In this document: piece by piece, positions 1 through 11,655 of the stretch
Position numbering within the stretch: the stretch's first letter is position 1
Layout: every line of letters starts with the position of its first letter
Source of the DNA: Icerya purchasi
Lineage: Eukaryota; Arthropoda; Insecta; Hemiptera; Monophlebidae
Direction: 5' to 3'
DNA: 64,000 nt
NCBI GenBank assembly: GCA_039619475.1
Contig: CM077115.1
Span: 441,100,792-441,164,791 of the forward strand
Made by a program: the position numbers and the translations under genes
The notes under the pieces: model-generated
What the model was told of the DNA's origin: nothing
Databases searched by the model: none
What the model saw: the letters and a program-made list of their open reading frames with translations, nothing else

Positions 1-655
1 AAAGAAACTGACTGATGCGCGTTCAGTATACTCCGACAACCTTCTATTGAACGCCGACCCGAATAAAACCACTAACTACAACTTATGGAGAGCAACCAAG
101 TGTCTAAAGCAACATAGCCGCCAAGACAGGCACCAATCGAAGACGAACGCCGCACTGACCAACAAAAAGCAGACGCGTTTGCTGAGGAACTGGGGAAGTG
201 AGGTTTGCACACTTCAATTTAGCCGATGCTGCATACATTCAATCCAGTGAAGAGTTTCTTCAGGCGGAGAGTACTCTTCCTCTAACACTCCAATCCGGTA
301 CATCACACTGGCCGAAGTTGCAGAACAAATCAGCCCAAAATTAAGAAGACCCCAGGGTACGATGGCATTGATGGCCAATAAGTTAAAGCCCTCCCGGTCA
401 AAGTTGTGCCATCATACTACGAATCTTTCACTCCCCAACTCAGTGAAAGTGTACCACAATCGTTATGATTCCTAAACCTGTGAAGCCAGACCATCTGCTC
501 ACCTTCTACAGGACAATAAGCTTATTTCCCACTCTCTTCATCATATTCGAAAGAATAATGTTATCCAGGTGATGAAAATTTTAGAAACGAGAGCGATTTC
601 TGTCAACAATTCGGCTTCCGAAGGCAACATGGCACCATCGAACAACTTCATCGGG
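1..655 (+). mobile_element. Jockey-clade LINE relic (linker and start of reverse transcriptase)
   Basis: Frameshifted remnant of ORF2 of a Jockey-type non-LTR retrotransposon. Around 80-115 the frame reads NYNLWRATKCLK, matching NYSLWRATRRFK of the better-preserved Jockey at about 28.4 kb. Further on, in changing frames, come a PG.DG-like segment (about 345-370), IMIPKPVKP (about 465-490), ISLFPTLFIIFERI (about 517-560) and QQFGFRRQHGTIEQL (about 607-650), the usual order of early RT motifs. The window starts inside the element, so the endonuclease end is not seen. It stops abruptly at about 655, where sequence of another LINE clade begins. Many stops and frameshifts; not functional. Confidence 0.75.
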
Positions 656-1091
656 CGCCGTTTAGACGCCTTAATATTAGAGGAGCTGGGAATAAATCGG
701 GAAGACAGTTTAGTGCAAGTGATAAAAAGGCGGGCCCTGAGATTCTTCGGCCATGTGATACGCCGAGATGGGTTGGAAAAAATTGTCATACAGGGAACAA
801 CAGAAGGTAAAAGAAATAGAGGACAACCTCCGACCACCCGGTTCATAGATTACATTCAAAATACAACAGGCCTATCAACACAACAGTTGGTGGAAGCAGC
901 TCAGAATCAAGAAAAATGAAATAAAATTGTTGAAATATTTGGTCATGACGTCTGAACACAGACAACGACGCAGAAGAAGATATACATGTCGCATGTGTCA
1001 CTCTTTAGGCTCATAGCCTCAACGTCATTATCTATGATCATAGAAATAATTTATAGTATGTAATGCTGATTACTATTTTAAACGATGTTGT

Positions 1092-1096
<5 letters not shown>
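656..1096 (+). mobile_element. RTE-like LINE relic, C-terminus and 3' UTR
   Basis: The frame open to 919 contains LGINREDSLVQVIKRRALRF followed by FGHVIRRDGLEKIVIQGTTE and a basic GKRNRGQPP segment. This is the characteristic C-terminal module after the RT domain in RTE-like and related endonuclease-RT elements (FGHV.R and a GRP-type basic patch). About 180 bases of 3' UTR follow, ending in an (AAT)n run. The open frame 569-919 starts inside the Jockey relic, so its first 30 codons are out-of-frame Jockey sequence. Only the tail of the element is present. Confidence 0.7.

Positions 1097-1138
<42 letters not shown>
1097..1138. repeat. (AAT)n microsatellite
   Basis: About 14 trinucleotide units. 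It directly follows the RTE-like 3' UTR, and short simple repeats are the normal 3' end of RTE-type elements, so it may be the element's own tail. Confidence 0.85.
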
Positions 1139-1174
1139 TATCGATGAAGTAGGTTCTCCTTCTCTTTCTTTCTC

Positions 1175-1770
1175 AAGTTCATCTCACTTTCTCATTTCAG
1201 ATTTCCATTTTAATGAACTTTTCTTTTCCTTGCAAGAATTATCCAATTCGACTCCAGGAATCGATAAAATTTCCTTCCTTGTTCTTAAAAATCTTTCTAA
1301 TTTCTCATTCAAAATTCTCCTCGAAATTTTCAGTTCTTTTCTTCTTTCTGGACTTACGCCTCCTATTTGGAACTCATTTATAATTATTCCTATTCCTAAG
1401 AAAATCCTAAATTCTTTTAGACTAATTTCTTTAGCTCCTTGCTTAAGAAAACTTTTCACGAGAGTATGCTTAACCGACGCCTTGTTTCGTGGCTGGAGCA
1501 TAATAATATCGTCTCCGACAATATGTTTGGTTTTCGCACTGGTGTTGGTCCTTCTGACTGCATTAGTCTCTTTCTTTCTGATATACACAAAGCCCTTATC
1601 GGATGAAAATATACAGTTGCTGCCTTTGTCGATGTAGCCTCTGCTTTCGATATTGTTCACCTTCCAACCCTTGAAAATAAGATGGATTTCAATTGGCATT
1701 CCTATTCAACTTTTTTCTTCAGATTCAGAATAGCGCGTCGTTCCTTCTTTAATAATGCCAATTTTTTTCT
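1175..1770 (+). mobile_element. LINE relic, central reverse transcriptase fragment
   Basis: The frame 1230-1637 reads STPGIDKISFLVLKNLS, then PPIWNSFIIIPIPKK and FRLISLAPCLRKLFTRV, the opening motifs of a non-LTR RT. At about 1480 the reading moves to another frame: RRLVSWLEHNNIVSDNMFGF, then SLFLSDIHKAL and VAAFVDVASAFDIV (RT motif A with its Asp). This order fits the CR1/Jockey/I-group RT; the clade is not resolved. At least one frameshift and one stop. The antisense open frame over the same bases is a shadow. Confidence 0.72.
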
Positions 1771-3110
1771 CTTTTTTTTTTAAGAGTGAAGATGGAATAT
1801 GCCTCCAAAAACGTTTTCGGTTTTTTTTTGTATTTAATACTCAAGATGTTTAGTAATTCGGTAACTATTCATTATACGTGTTATCTTATTAAAACTAAAC
1901 AGGGTCTACGGATAGGCAGCATTTATTTGTACAAATTTCGAATAAAAGCTGAAAAATGTGAACAAATCGAAATCATTCGATTCTTTTAGCGAGCATGCTT
2001 TTCTGCTATTCTAAAATCACAGTGATTTAATTTCATAATAACGAAAAATTGAAAACACTCCATGTTGACACAAAAGGTTCAAAAGTCAACTCTCTTTTTA
2101 TAGATAATAAAAACTTTCGTAATGCGGTGAAATTTCGTAGTAAACGGAAATTCAAGAAGAATAAGAAAAGAGAAAGGAACAGTCCAATTTTGTATCTACT
2201 TCTGAACAAAAAGCTCTTAGGGCAGGGCCGGCGAGAATAATTCGCTTCTATTAGTTCGCAGTTTTGTTGCTAGGTCAGTAATTAAGTTAATTTTTACTGG
2301 TCTCTCGATTGTTAAATCGTTCACTTTCCGCACTTACAGTCACTCTGCTCCATTCTGTCGGCGCTGGTTTAATCATCTTGCTCCTCTCAAAAAACTTTAC
2401 GCTTACTTCTGTTTTGTTCTTTTGTTGTTTACCTGGTCGAGAAACTTTTTAGCCGTGAAATTTTTCAAATTTGAATTTTAAATGTTGAGAAAAAGCCGAC
2501 CTTACAACTACTGCCTTCTTCGTTTGATTAATGGAAGCGAACAAGCCTGTACGGCGACCATCCGCTGCTAAAAATATTTCACGATTTCTAAGAATTCGTG
2601 CAGACTAGGCGCGAACGGCGAAGCATTTTTTTTCGTCGATTCCTAAGTCGTCGTCGTCGGACCTTTTAAATTCAATTCTCTTTCTCATTTAGCCCGTTTC
2701 ATTGATGGCTCTCTGGAGCAGCCGCTTATCTAACCGCTCGAAGCCTTTTCGTCTTTATTCTTTTCGTCCAATACGAATTCACGGACATTATACAATTCTT
2801 TTTACAAATAATTATTCAATTATTCCTGAGACATCAGCACAGCGCCTTTTAGGCCATCCGTTCTCGTTATTCCTGCCACACGGTCACATAATACACTTAC
2901 TTGTTCGTGCGCCTTTCTTTCTTTTCTCCAACCTATTCGTATTTTGATATGCTTTCTTAGTCGCTCGAAAGCATCGAGAGACTAACGCAGCGGCTGATCC
3001 ATCCTCGGCTTGTTACTTTTTTCCGCTTTAAAACCCGTAACTCGTTGTACATTGCGTTTGGGTTCTTATATTTCCGATTTTTTTTTAACAACTATTCATT
3101 TATATCCAAC
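1771..3110. other. Unassigned stretch
   Basis: Contains short basic open frames (2049-2240, 2702-2947) with no recognisable domain, and T-rich tracts near 1770 and 3080. I see no gene, RNA or element here. Confidence 0.5.
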
Positions 3111-4690
3111 CTAATGTGTCACGGAAATGATGAAAATAATTGAGGAAGAAAACTAGAATGTAGTAGTCGGGCTATTGAACAATGTTTATGAAACAGGAGA
3201 AATAGCGCAAGAATGGCTGCAATCGACCTTTGTCCCTATACCACAAAAAGGGAAACGTCACCAAATGGCAAAACTACAGACTAATCAGCTTAACAAACTA
3301 CATATTAAAGATATTCATAACGATAATACACGGTCGAATTAGCAAGAAATGCGAGGAAGGAACATCAAACACACAGTTCGGATTCCGGAAATCACTAGGA
3401 ACAAGAGAAGCACTAGTGCGCATGGCGACATTGATACAAAGATGTTGAGAATACAACAATGATGTAATAGCGTGTTTCCTGGATCTACAGAAGGCATTTG
3501 ATACGGTAAAGCATGATAGAGACTAATAAGTTGTTTGGAAAAAGCTGGGGTAGACGATCAAGATATTATAAATGAGCGCATTTGCGAATTCAATTATTAT
3601 TTAGTATATATAATTACCGTTGTACATATTCCAAATATATGATTTGATTTTATTTAATTTGATAATCAAAAACAAATATATTGGAGACAGACAACAGCCT
3701 TGAAAACGGATTATGGCTTTGCAGATTACATACCAATTAATAAAGGTGTACGACAAGGGATGTCGCCCCGCTATTGTTCAATCTGTATGCAGAGAATTAT
3801 ATAGGGCAAATACTATAAGGGAATCTGAAGAGGACATCAAAGTAAATGGACGGATAATAGACAATATTAGATACGCAAACGACGTGGCGTTAGTAGCAAA
3901 TACGGTACAGGATATACAAATATTACTGAATAAAATCGTATCCGCCCTGGGAAAACTCAGGATTACGCCTAAACACGCAGAAAACGAAAGCGATGGTATT
4001 CAGTAAGAACAAGATAGCACGGCCAAGGATAACTACTACAAGTGGAGGGGGACCATTGAAGTGTGGTCAAATCATTTAAATACCTCGGATATCTGCTAAA
4101 TGACGAGATGAATCCGGATAAAGAAATCAGATTGAGGATCGAACAAGCAAGATCAGTCTTTACTAAAATGAGATCTCTGTTCAGCAATAAAAATCTTAGC
4201 CTCAAATTAAGATATAGGATGGTCAAATGCTCTATGTGTATTTCGTTTTGTTATAAGGGGGTAGTAGAGAGGCAAGGACTTTAAAAAGTGCAAGCACAAA
4301 AAACCTAGAAGCGTTCGAAATGTGGGTCTTCGGAAGAATTTTGAAAATATCGTGGATTGACCGCATATCAAATAAAAAGGTTCTAGAAAGAATGGAGCAA
4401 AACAGAGAGCTAGTTACGCTATCATCGATAAAAGCAAGCTAGCGTACTTAGGACACATTATGAGACACGATAGATATGAACTGGTGCAGTTAGGTATACA
4501 AGGCAAAATGGAAGGCTGTAGACGAAAAGGACGCAGAAGACTGTCATGGATAAAGAGAATCTAGAAGAATGGACGGGCTGGTCAACCAACAAATTACTAC
4601 ATTCGGCCAGGAACAGATCCAGTCTTTCACAAATTGTGGCCAACCTTTCTTTAATGGAGATGGCACTAGAAGAAGAAGAATGTAATCTCC
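3111..4690 (+). mobile_element. RTE-like LINE relic, RT to C-terminus, with GAA-type tail
   Basis: Successive frames read FVPIPQKGN-like sequence at about 3220, WQNYRLISLTNYILKIF, TQFGFRKSLGTREALVRM, a motif A remnant CFLDLQKAFDTVKH (about 3475-3515), PINKGVRQG (about 3730), RYANDVALVAN (motif C with YADD changed to YAND) and FKYLGYLLNDEMNPDKEIRL (about 4070). The C-terminal module follows: YLGHIMRHDRYELVQLGIQG (about 4445-4500), a GRRRLSW basic patch and EEWTGWSTNKLLHSARNRSS. It ends at a short GAA repeat (4670-4681), typical of RTE-type 3' ends. About 100 bases at 3570-3680 interrupt the RT between motifs A and B. Several stops; inactive. Confidence 0.8.
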
Positions 4691-7600
4691 TTGAGTTTCT
4701 CCTTCACTCTTTTCTTATCGTCATTATTATTCGGCTATATTTGAATTTTTCTCCTTAGTTCCCTTTCCGTGTTACCCTCATCTGTCGAATTATATACAAT
4801 TATTTGTGGAAACCCTAAATATTTCGTTCTGGTCTGTATTCCGATGAGACCTAATAATATTGTATACTTCTTATTTACATTCCGTGTCTTTTCTTTTTTT
4901 TATCCATTACTCCTTCATATAAACGATATTTGATCGAATTCAAATTTAACCGACACTCCTTTCACATTTTTAATTGTTTCTGTTTCCTGGAAAAAAGGCT
5001 TTAGTCGGTAAGCCCCCTTCCAGAAGAAAAAAAAAAGGTTTTCACCGAAGCGACATAAAACCTGGTCAAAAAACACACCACACGGTGACTATCAACAAAG
5101 ATCTTTTATCGATCGCCTTTAGCAGAAACCACCCGTAGTCGGCCAATGTGGCTGACGGGTGGTGCATTAAGCGAATGATTATATTGCGTTCCATTAGTAA
5201 AGAAGCTCTGTGATGGTTATCGCGGGAAAGAACAAGAAAGAACAGAAGAAAATACGCAAGCAATAAGTACCGACCACTGCGAGATGGTACTCTTTACTGG
5301 AGAAATCCCTTCGTTCGCCCCCCCCCCCCCAGATGATCCCTTTTACTTTATCCGTTTCTCTTCCGAATTCGTATTCGCAGCTGCCAATGAATTTCCACAT
5401 CCGTCTAATTTCGACACGATGCCCTTTTTCTACCTCGTTTAGCTCTGTTTTATGGAAATCGCTTTTCTTCTATTGTTAATTCTTTGTTGTAGTTCCTCCT
5501 ATAGGCCTTCTCGTGATTTTTTCTTTCCCCTCAATTTCAACCTCTATTGATTTTGCTAAAAACAACCAAGTCTTCACTTTACACCTTGGACTTTTTTTCT
5601 TCCTCTAACATCTTTCCTTTTTTTTTGAGCCCCTCCAACCCCTGTCGCCAATAATTTGCAGTAATTGCAATCGTCACCTTGCTGACGTTACACACACCTA
5701 CACCTATACTCGATTCCTATTTCATTTCTGTCTTTTGATGTGCGTGGAGAATCGCTTGATAGCTTGCTATCTATTAATCACCGCCTAGCTAACATCTCTG
5801 TCTTGCACTGAACGAACCTGCAGTTGTTTTTTTTTTTATCGTTCTAACTATTCTTTTATTTTATTTTTCGTCTGTACAATGATTTTCGTTATTGTGCTCT
5901 TACTGTTATGAATCGCAGCGCTCAAAAGAACAAATCGCCTTGTCAATAGTGAACCCACACCGGTGGAGGCCTTGGACGCATAACTCGTATAACGGCGTTA
6001 AAACAGCTTTAAGTGCACTTTCCGGCGCAGTGTAAACGATTACAGATGATTTTATATTTGTGTAACTCGGTTTTAATCGACTCACTGATGCTACGCGGAA
6101 TTTGTTTCCGGTCATTTTCCAATGTTATATTCGTATTCGCTTGTTTGTTTTCGGTTGGATGTTATTTCTCGAGTTCGATAAATACTTCAGGATTGAACGG
6201 AATTTAGACACGCTTCGCTTTGGGGTCGCCAGGATCGTTTAGGAACTTGAAATTGGGTTGGAAAAGGAGCATTATTTAGAAATACTGGGCGAAAATAAAC
6301 GCCCTTCCTGCAGATTTCGGATGTATGTAAATGAAGGTTATTATACCATTCTTGCAAGATCAGGCTTGTGGCTTGTTAATTGTTTTTTGCAGGATATTAT
6401 GTGTGTTAAACGGAAGACCAGAAGATATTAACTAGAGGCGTGGCGCAGTTAGCTATGCCGTTTATAAAAGATATAAAATGAAGTTTTTTCTTTAAAAAGA
6501 CGCCACGTGCATTTCGTTTGATTACTGCCCAGCGAAAGGCTGAATATCAGAAAAATAGTCAATACAGAGTACGATGGCCGATTTATTAGGAAAATGCCGG
6601 ACAACGGTGTGCTCTTACACAATAATGCATTTCGTCGTTATCAAATCGATTACCTTCGATGAAAGAAAAAACAAAAAGAAAAAAAAATTATTAAAACTAT
6701 TCTTTTCAACTGTGCAATTTGGAAGCACTCATTCAAGGTCAAGGAAACGGAAAATTGCGTTTACGAGTTAAACGTGGAAAAACTTTTGAAAAATTTTCTT
6801 TTACTCCAACTTTTTATCTGGAGTTTTTTTTTTTTTTTTTGGTTGTTTTTGTTTTTTATCGCAACTGTTTTAACTAGCGGGTATTTACGAGAAAATATGC
6901 CGCTGTTATTTCGAAATTTTTAGAAAAAAAAAAAAAAAAAGAAGAAAATTTAACTTTTGCAAATTTTACATTTTTAGTTTTTTTCATTTTTAAAGGAAGT
7001 GGATGAGAGGGTGCTGAGGAGAGGATGCTTGCGAAGCAAATTACCCGGCATAACGACACCCATTAAAAATAACGCGTTTCGAAGATATAGATAACACCTA
7101 CTTCAATGCTAAACCTCGGTTAACTAAATTCTGACTTGTAAAAAACGAAAAATTACATGGTTTAAATTTAAGTTATTTAAACTACCGTAAGAAAACTATA
7201 TGACTTAAATTCGTAATTAAACTCTTTAATTTTTCTAAAGAACAAAAACCACCCATCTATCTTAATGACAGGAGAACTAAAAGCTCCGATTCTTGCAAAG
7301 AAAGAAAAAGCTACAAAATTTAAAGCTTTATCAAGTTTTGCAAAAAATAGACAATTCTGGAACTACGTTAATTTCGAGTTTTGTACAGAATGAAGAACTC
7401 TCTCTCTCTCTCTATTATTCGGCTTAAAGCTAATAAAACACGTTGATTTTTTTAAAGAACTTTTTTCCGTGATATTTTTTGAAGAATTTTTTTAGAAAGT
7501 TTGGTATAGAAAAACCGAAAAAAAAAAAAAAGCAATCTTAAAAATCTACAGACAGTAGAAAAGGTTAGCTAAATGTGGAATGCCTTATATAATTGGGATT

Positions 7601-8310
7601 TTAAAAAGTAAATTAATAAAATTTATGTCTTAAAAGTCATCCGAGTGTGGCCGTAATTTTGATAAGTGATCGGAGCAATTTTAGAAATAAGCGAGAAATT
7701 TAGCAGGTTTTTCGAATTATTTTTAAAAATAATTCTCTACAATATGATCTCTAGATGGAGGGGAAAAAGAATTCATAGTAGATGCTGTTTTGGCCGAATT
7801 ATTTTAAATTTGAAAACTTGTAGGCGCGCGCATTAGTCAAAGAACAAAAGTTTCTATTCAAAAAGTAAGATTTTATTTTCGCGATAAATCACAGTAAAAA
7901 TACGAAATGCGGTTAATTACATAATATACTTTCATTTTCTATTTACTTGATTGTCGGTTTTCCGGCGTCAGGTAGAGCCTGGAATCCAATATAAGGAAAC
8001 GGTTTCAGTAAAATAACAGTTCGGCTAAAGACATTAAAAGTAAAAAATTAAAAAAAAAGTAGGATGACACCTTCTTACGATATCAAACTGAAATTTGTCA
8101 AAATAGGAAGAAATGAAAAGCGAGTGAAACGGTAAAAATGAGCATCATAAAGATGGAAAGGTATAATAATTTCAGCGGACCTTATTGTTTCAAACGATGT
8201 TTCCCCGTATTTGCAACGGTATAATTTTAGAGCACCGATCCGAAATTAAGTCTTAATAATAAAATTTTGATCCGGTTGAATTACATTCCGAACTGAATAA
8301 AAAGTTATAT
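4691..8310. other. Unassigned AT-rich stretch
   Basis: No supported gene. Holds a 13-base C run (5318-5330), T- and A-runs near 6826, 6925 and 7510, and a (CT)n run near 7393. Short open frames (5066-5263, 5906-6115, 6013-6207, 6574-6771) show no domain. Confidence 0.5.
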
Positions 8311-8978
8311 ATATTCAGCAATGTGAGTTCTCCCAAGATGATATCTTCAAAACAATATCTACGTCAGTTTCGCAACAGCCAGACGACACTTATTGGCTAC
8401 TTTTTTGACTGTTCAAAAGCATTTAACATCGCTTGGGAAATCCTACAACCTTGGCTTCAGTGGTCGTTTACCTATTTTCATGCGAAATTTCCTTACTCGG
8501 CGATTTTTTTCGATGTTCGTCTTGCGCAACATTCTTCAAAAGCTCACCTGCCGGGCTCCGTTGTAAGTTCAACGCTATTCAACTTGGTGCTCAACGACAT
8601 AATGAGGAACAAGTCAAGTGTCTCCGGTCAAATGCTCCCTCTCTTCGCGGATGACTACCATTTTCGTCTCAAGTCATCATGTTACATCAGGAATAATAAA
8701 ATTTCTACAAGAAACATAAAAGTTGAAAGTCCGGTCAAAGCTCTATATTATTCTCTACAAAAACTAGAGTGCCGGAAAAATAAACGCATTCATAATATTA
8801 AAATTCGCTTGAATGGTCTAGCTGTCACAAATACACAAAGTATTTGGGACTGATTTTCGATCAATAACTTTCTTTGTTGGCCTCCCTACATCAACCATAT
8901 CCGCAAATCCCGCTTGAAGAAACTCAATCTAACGCGGAAATTGTCGCATACGTCGTACAGAACTGATTGATCTACCCT

Positions 8979-9011
<33 letters not shown>

Positions 9012-9575
9012 GTATATATATATACAATAACCCCTAATCCGATCTAAATGTGATTATGATGCAGCGATTTATGCATCAGCGAAGCCAAACGTCTTAAATA
9101 AACTCAGCTTTGTCCACCACGCCTCTCTCCGATTTGCCACTGGTGCTTTTCGCACATCACCTGCTATCAGCTTGTCATACGATAATGGGAACTGAATAAT
9201 GAACCTACGTAGGAAACGTTTGGTATCTGATACGTTAATATGTCTATAATCATTTCCTTCCACAGCACAGCCTGCTAGCCAATACTCACTAAGTAAAAAA
9301 GTTTCATTTCTACAGCTATGCCATCGGTATAATCGTTAGAAATTCCCTTGCCGCACTTTTACCATTGGTCGTCGCGGGTTCTGCCACCATAAAACATGAT
9401 TATGCCGTGAGAATTGACTATTCCCCCTGCTAGAAATCTGAAAGAACCTTATTATCCCCTCCATTGTTTCCTTCTTGATTGTCTCACTATATAATTTTCG
9501 TTTTCCTTTAATTGTTTCTGGGTGAAGGTCCTTGCTTGACAAGCCCAATTTATAAAACTAAAAAAAAAACATAAA
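8311..9575 (+). mobile_element. LINE relic (probable family A), RT fragment plus 3' tail
   Basis: The 176-codon frame from 8323 carries GYFFDCSKAFNIAW (RT motif A), GSVVSSTLFNLVLNDI (motif B) and LPLFADDYHF (motif C). After a stop, 9035-9170 reads KCDYDAAIYASAKPNVLNKL and HHASLRFATGAFRTSP, the post-RT thumb region of I/R1/CR1-type LINEs; the same NVLN.L pattern recurs near 62.3 kb. The 3' end at about 9515-9575 has a GAAGGTCCTTG..TGACAAGCCC motif before an A-rich tract, like the tails of family A at 42.8 and 61.2 kb. Most of the RNase H region seems lost. A CT/TA microsatellite sits between the RT and thumb pieces. Confidence 0.7.
8979..9025. repeat. (CT)n(TA)n compound microsatellite
   Basis: A CT run passes into a TA run within the LINE relic. 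The LINE reading resumes immediately after it, so the repeat expanded or inserted inside the element. Confidence 0.85.
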
Positions 9576-10084
9576 ATACTTTAAATAATTTGATCGATTA
9601 TTAATATTAATCATCATCATCTCTGTTCCTTACTAGCATCTTCCTGGAAGTCTATATTTATTTGAAAAGGAATGTCGCGAGCAGTTGTATAGAACAGGTC
9701 TTTGTTTTACTTACAACAGCGGATTATCAGAACTTCATTCTATCTTTCTTCATCTCTAGGTGTACATCAGCATTGAATACTCGTGTTTGCCTTTTTGAGC
9801 ACTTTTGTGTTATCGCAATTGTTATTAAATATATTTAAACTTGCAAACATCTTCTAAACAACAGCCTCAATAGTTCCGTTTAAAACCAAAATCCAAAAAA
9901 ATTTTATTTGTACTTTTAATAATTCTATTCCGAGTTACCAGGCTGCCGTTTTATTTTCGCTTCTATAAAAAAAAAACAACAAAAAAACCTTTAATAAGAA
10001 CTGAAAAACTGTCTGTTCTTAATAACTCGTGTTTTACATTTATGTGTCAACATTAGTGCAGTGACGCATATAGTTAAGACAAAA
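9576..10084. other. Unassigned stretch
   Basis: AT-rich, with A-runs near 9968. I see no gene or element. Confidence 0.5.
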
Positions 10085-10745
10085 TTTAAAAAAAAAGACG
10101 AATAATAAAATAAAGTTTCGTTCCAAATATCGATCGTTCCATAGCCCGGAAAATTTTTTTTTTTTCCAAAATTTGTAGCTTTCGGCCCCCAAGGGCCTAA
10201 TTTTGAAGTTGGAAACCCGGATGTTCCAAAAAATAGAAATATCCGGGAATGCGTGTATTATATAACCTTGTTCAAAATTTTTAACACTCGCGTCGCAAAA
10301 GGGGAGACACCATTTTTCGCGCTTTGTAAAACTTTTCGCCAACTTCCAAACTTTCGTTACAGAAGTAAAATACGGTTTCGTTCCGAACAAATAGCCATCA
10401 TTCCATCGGTGATATATCACACTCGTGAAAAAAAAAAAAAATTATTTTTACCGGTAGTATTTTTATTATATGAAAGAGTTGTGCTGCATTTGGTTCTATA
10501 TTTTGAATTACATCGTTAAATTGTTATTTGGTGTAGTGATTTATAAATTTTTAAGGGTGATTTCTGAGGTCGTTTTAAATTCCGCATTATATATTCTTGA
10601 TAGATTTTTTTCGGTTTTTTACCTGCCAGAGTAATCGATTATTCATAACGTTACAGGTTGCCTTAAAGAGAATTTTAATTGCGATTTATGTTCTCCAATT
10701 TTAAAGTTTATATAAGTCAAACAGTTCCTGAATTTTTTTTGTTTT
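10085..10745 (-). repeat. Repeat Y, copy 1 (leader plus about 1.3 tandem units)
   Basis: Read on the minus strand this matches 51,031-52,595 by eye. The leader (about 10,745 down to 10,440) shares GTTTGAC, AGAACATAAAT, AAAATTCTCT, AATCGA, ATCAAGAATAT, TTTAAAACGACCT, AATCACCCTTAAAAA and AATTCAAAATATA in the same order. Below 10,440 it shares the unit landmarks of the tandem array: TGATATATCA, CGAAAGTTT, GAAAAGTT, TTTTGCGACGCGAGTGTT, GAACAAGG, GGAACATCCGGGTTTCCAAC and CCGAAAGCT. A second, partial unit begins at about 10,150 (CCGGGCTATGGAAC). A minus-strand open frame at 10,040-10,420 is probably incidental. Family unknown to me. Confidence 0.7.
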
Positions 10746-11655
10746 TTTTTTTTTACCTGTACTAGTGTTGATTATGATAAAGCAATCGTCTATCGCAAAT
10801 AGAACTCTTTCTCATCCACCGCTATTCTGCATGCACTTCTTTTTATCAGGTCCTCTCCTGTCTCTCGCAATATCCTTATCCTGTTGGATGCTCAAAGCGT
10901 ACTGCAAACTATCGCATCTCCTCTCCCTCCTCACTCAGCCGAATACGTTATTCTTCTTATTCGCTCCTTGATTCATGATCTCTTTTCCTTTCACACTTAA
11001 TCCAAACGGACTTCTTTTGGATGACATGCCGGAATTAAGGGTAATGAGTTAGCTGATTCATTCGCTCGGTTATCTTCCTCTTCCGGTAGGTTTCTTCCTG
11101 ATTTCTCTTCGTCCAATATTACCCTTCTGTCTTCTGCTGCTCATTCCAATCTATGGTTTGACTCTTACGTCTCCTCTTTCTCCAACCCGAATTCATTTTT
11201 CTTATCTATTCAGCCTTCCCTTCCTCGTTTCCACTGGTTTCTTGACTTTCCTTCCATGCGTCGCTCCAACATTTCTGCGATCTGCCGCCTAAGCTTCGAG
11301 TTTGCTTTCTTTCTCGCTTTTCCGTTACTCTCTTGTGCCGTCTCCTTTTTGTCCATTGCACCCCTCCAAAATCCAATTTGTATGTGATCCCGATGATCGT
11401 ATAATGTTCGAGTGTTCATCTCTTGTAACCGATCAAGCTGCTTTTTATTCCTCCCTTTTACATATTCCCACTCCATACAGTGCTTCGTTCATTCTCTCCC
11501 TTCCTTCTCCTTCTGTTGTTCAGGCTTTTGATTCCTTTTTGTCGGCTATCTCTGATCGTATAAATATCTAAGTTTCGTCGCCTTTTTTCCTCTGTTCTTA
11601 AGCCAATGTCCTTGTAGACGAACCCAAAAAAAAAAAAAAAAAAAAAAAAAAATCA
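10746..11655 (+). mobile_element. LINE family A, 3' end (RNase H end, zinc-binding end, poly(A))
   Basis: The 3' third of a non-LTR retrotransposon ORF2. About 11,020-11,090 reads AGIKGNELADSFARLSSSS, the C-terminal RNase H motif. 11,150-11,290 reads LWFDSYVSSFSNPNS and related text. 11,302-11,571 carries SPFCPLHPSKIQFVCDPD and IMFECSSLVTDQAAF, a Cys/His zinc-binding end, finishing FLSAISDRINI. A short 3' UTR with TGTCCTTGTAGACGAACCC leads into a poly(A) run at about 11,625-11,652. The copy at 54.7-55.3 kb is nearly identical over this region. 5' truncated or decayed; one or two frame changes. Confidence 0.8.

Noticed and set aside
1184..1699. 171-codon minus-strand open frame
   Set aside because: It is antisense to a plus-strand LINE RT fragment with clear motifs; its own translation shows none.
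6433..6470. tRNA-like word GTGGCGCAGTTAGC
   Set aside because: Only an A-box-like match; no B-box or cloverleaf follows.
8433..8654. 73-codon open frame within the 8.3-kb LINE
   Set aside because: Out-of-frame shadow of the RT reading in the frame from 8323.
10040..10420. 126-codon minus-strand open frame
   Set aside because: It coincides with repeat Y, and the corresponding frames in copy 2 are broken, so coding is not supported.
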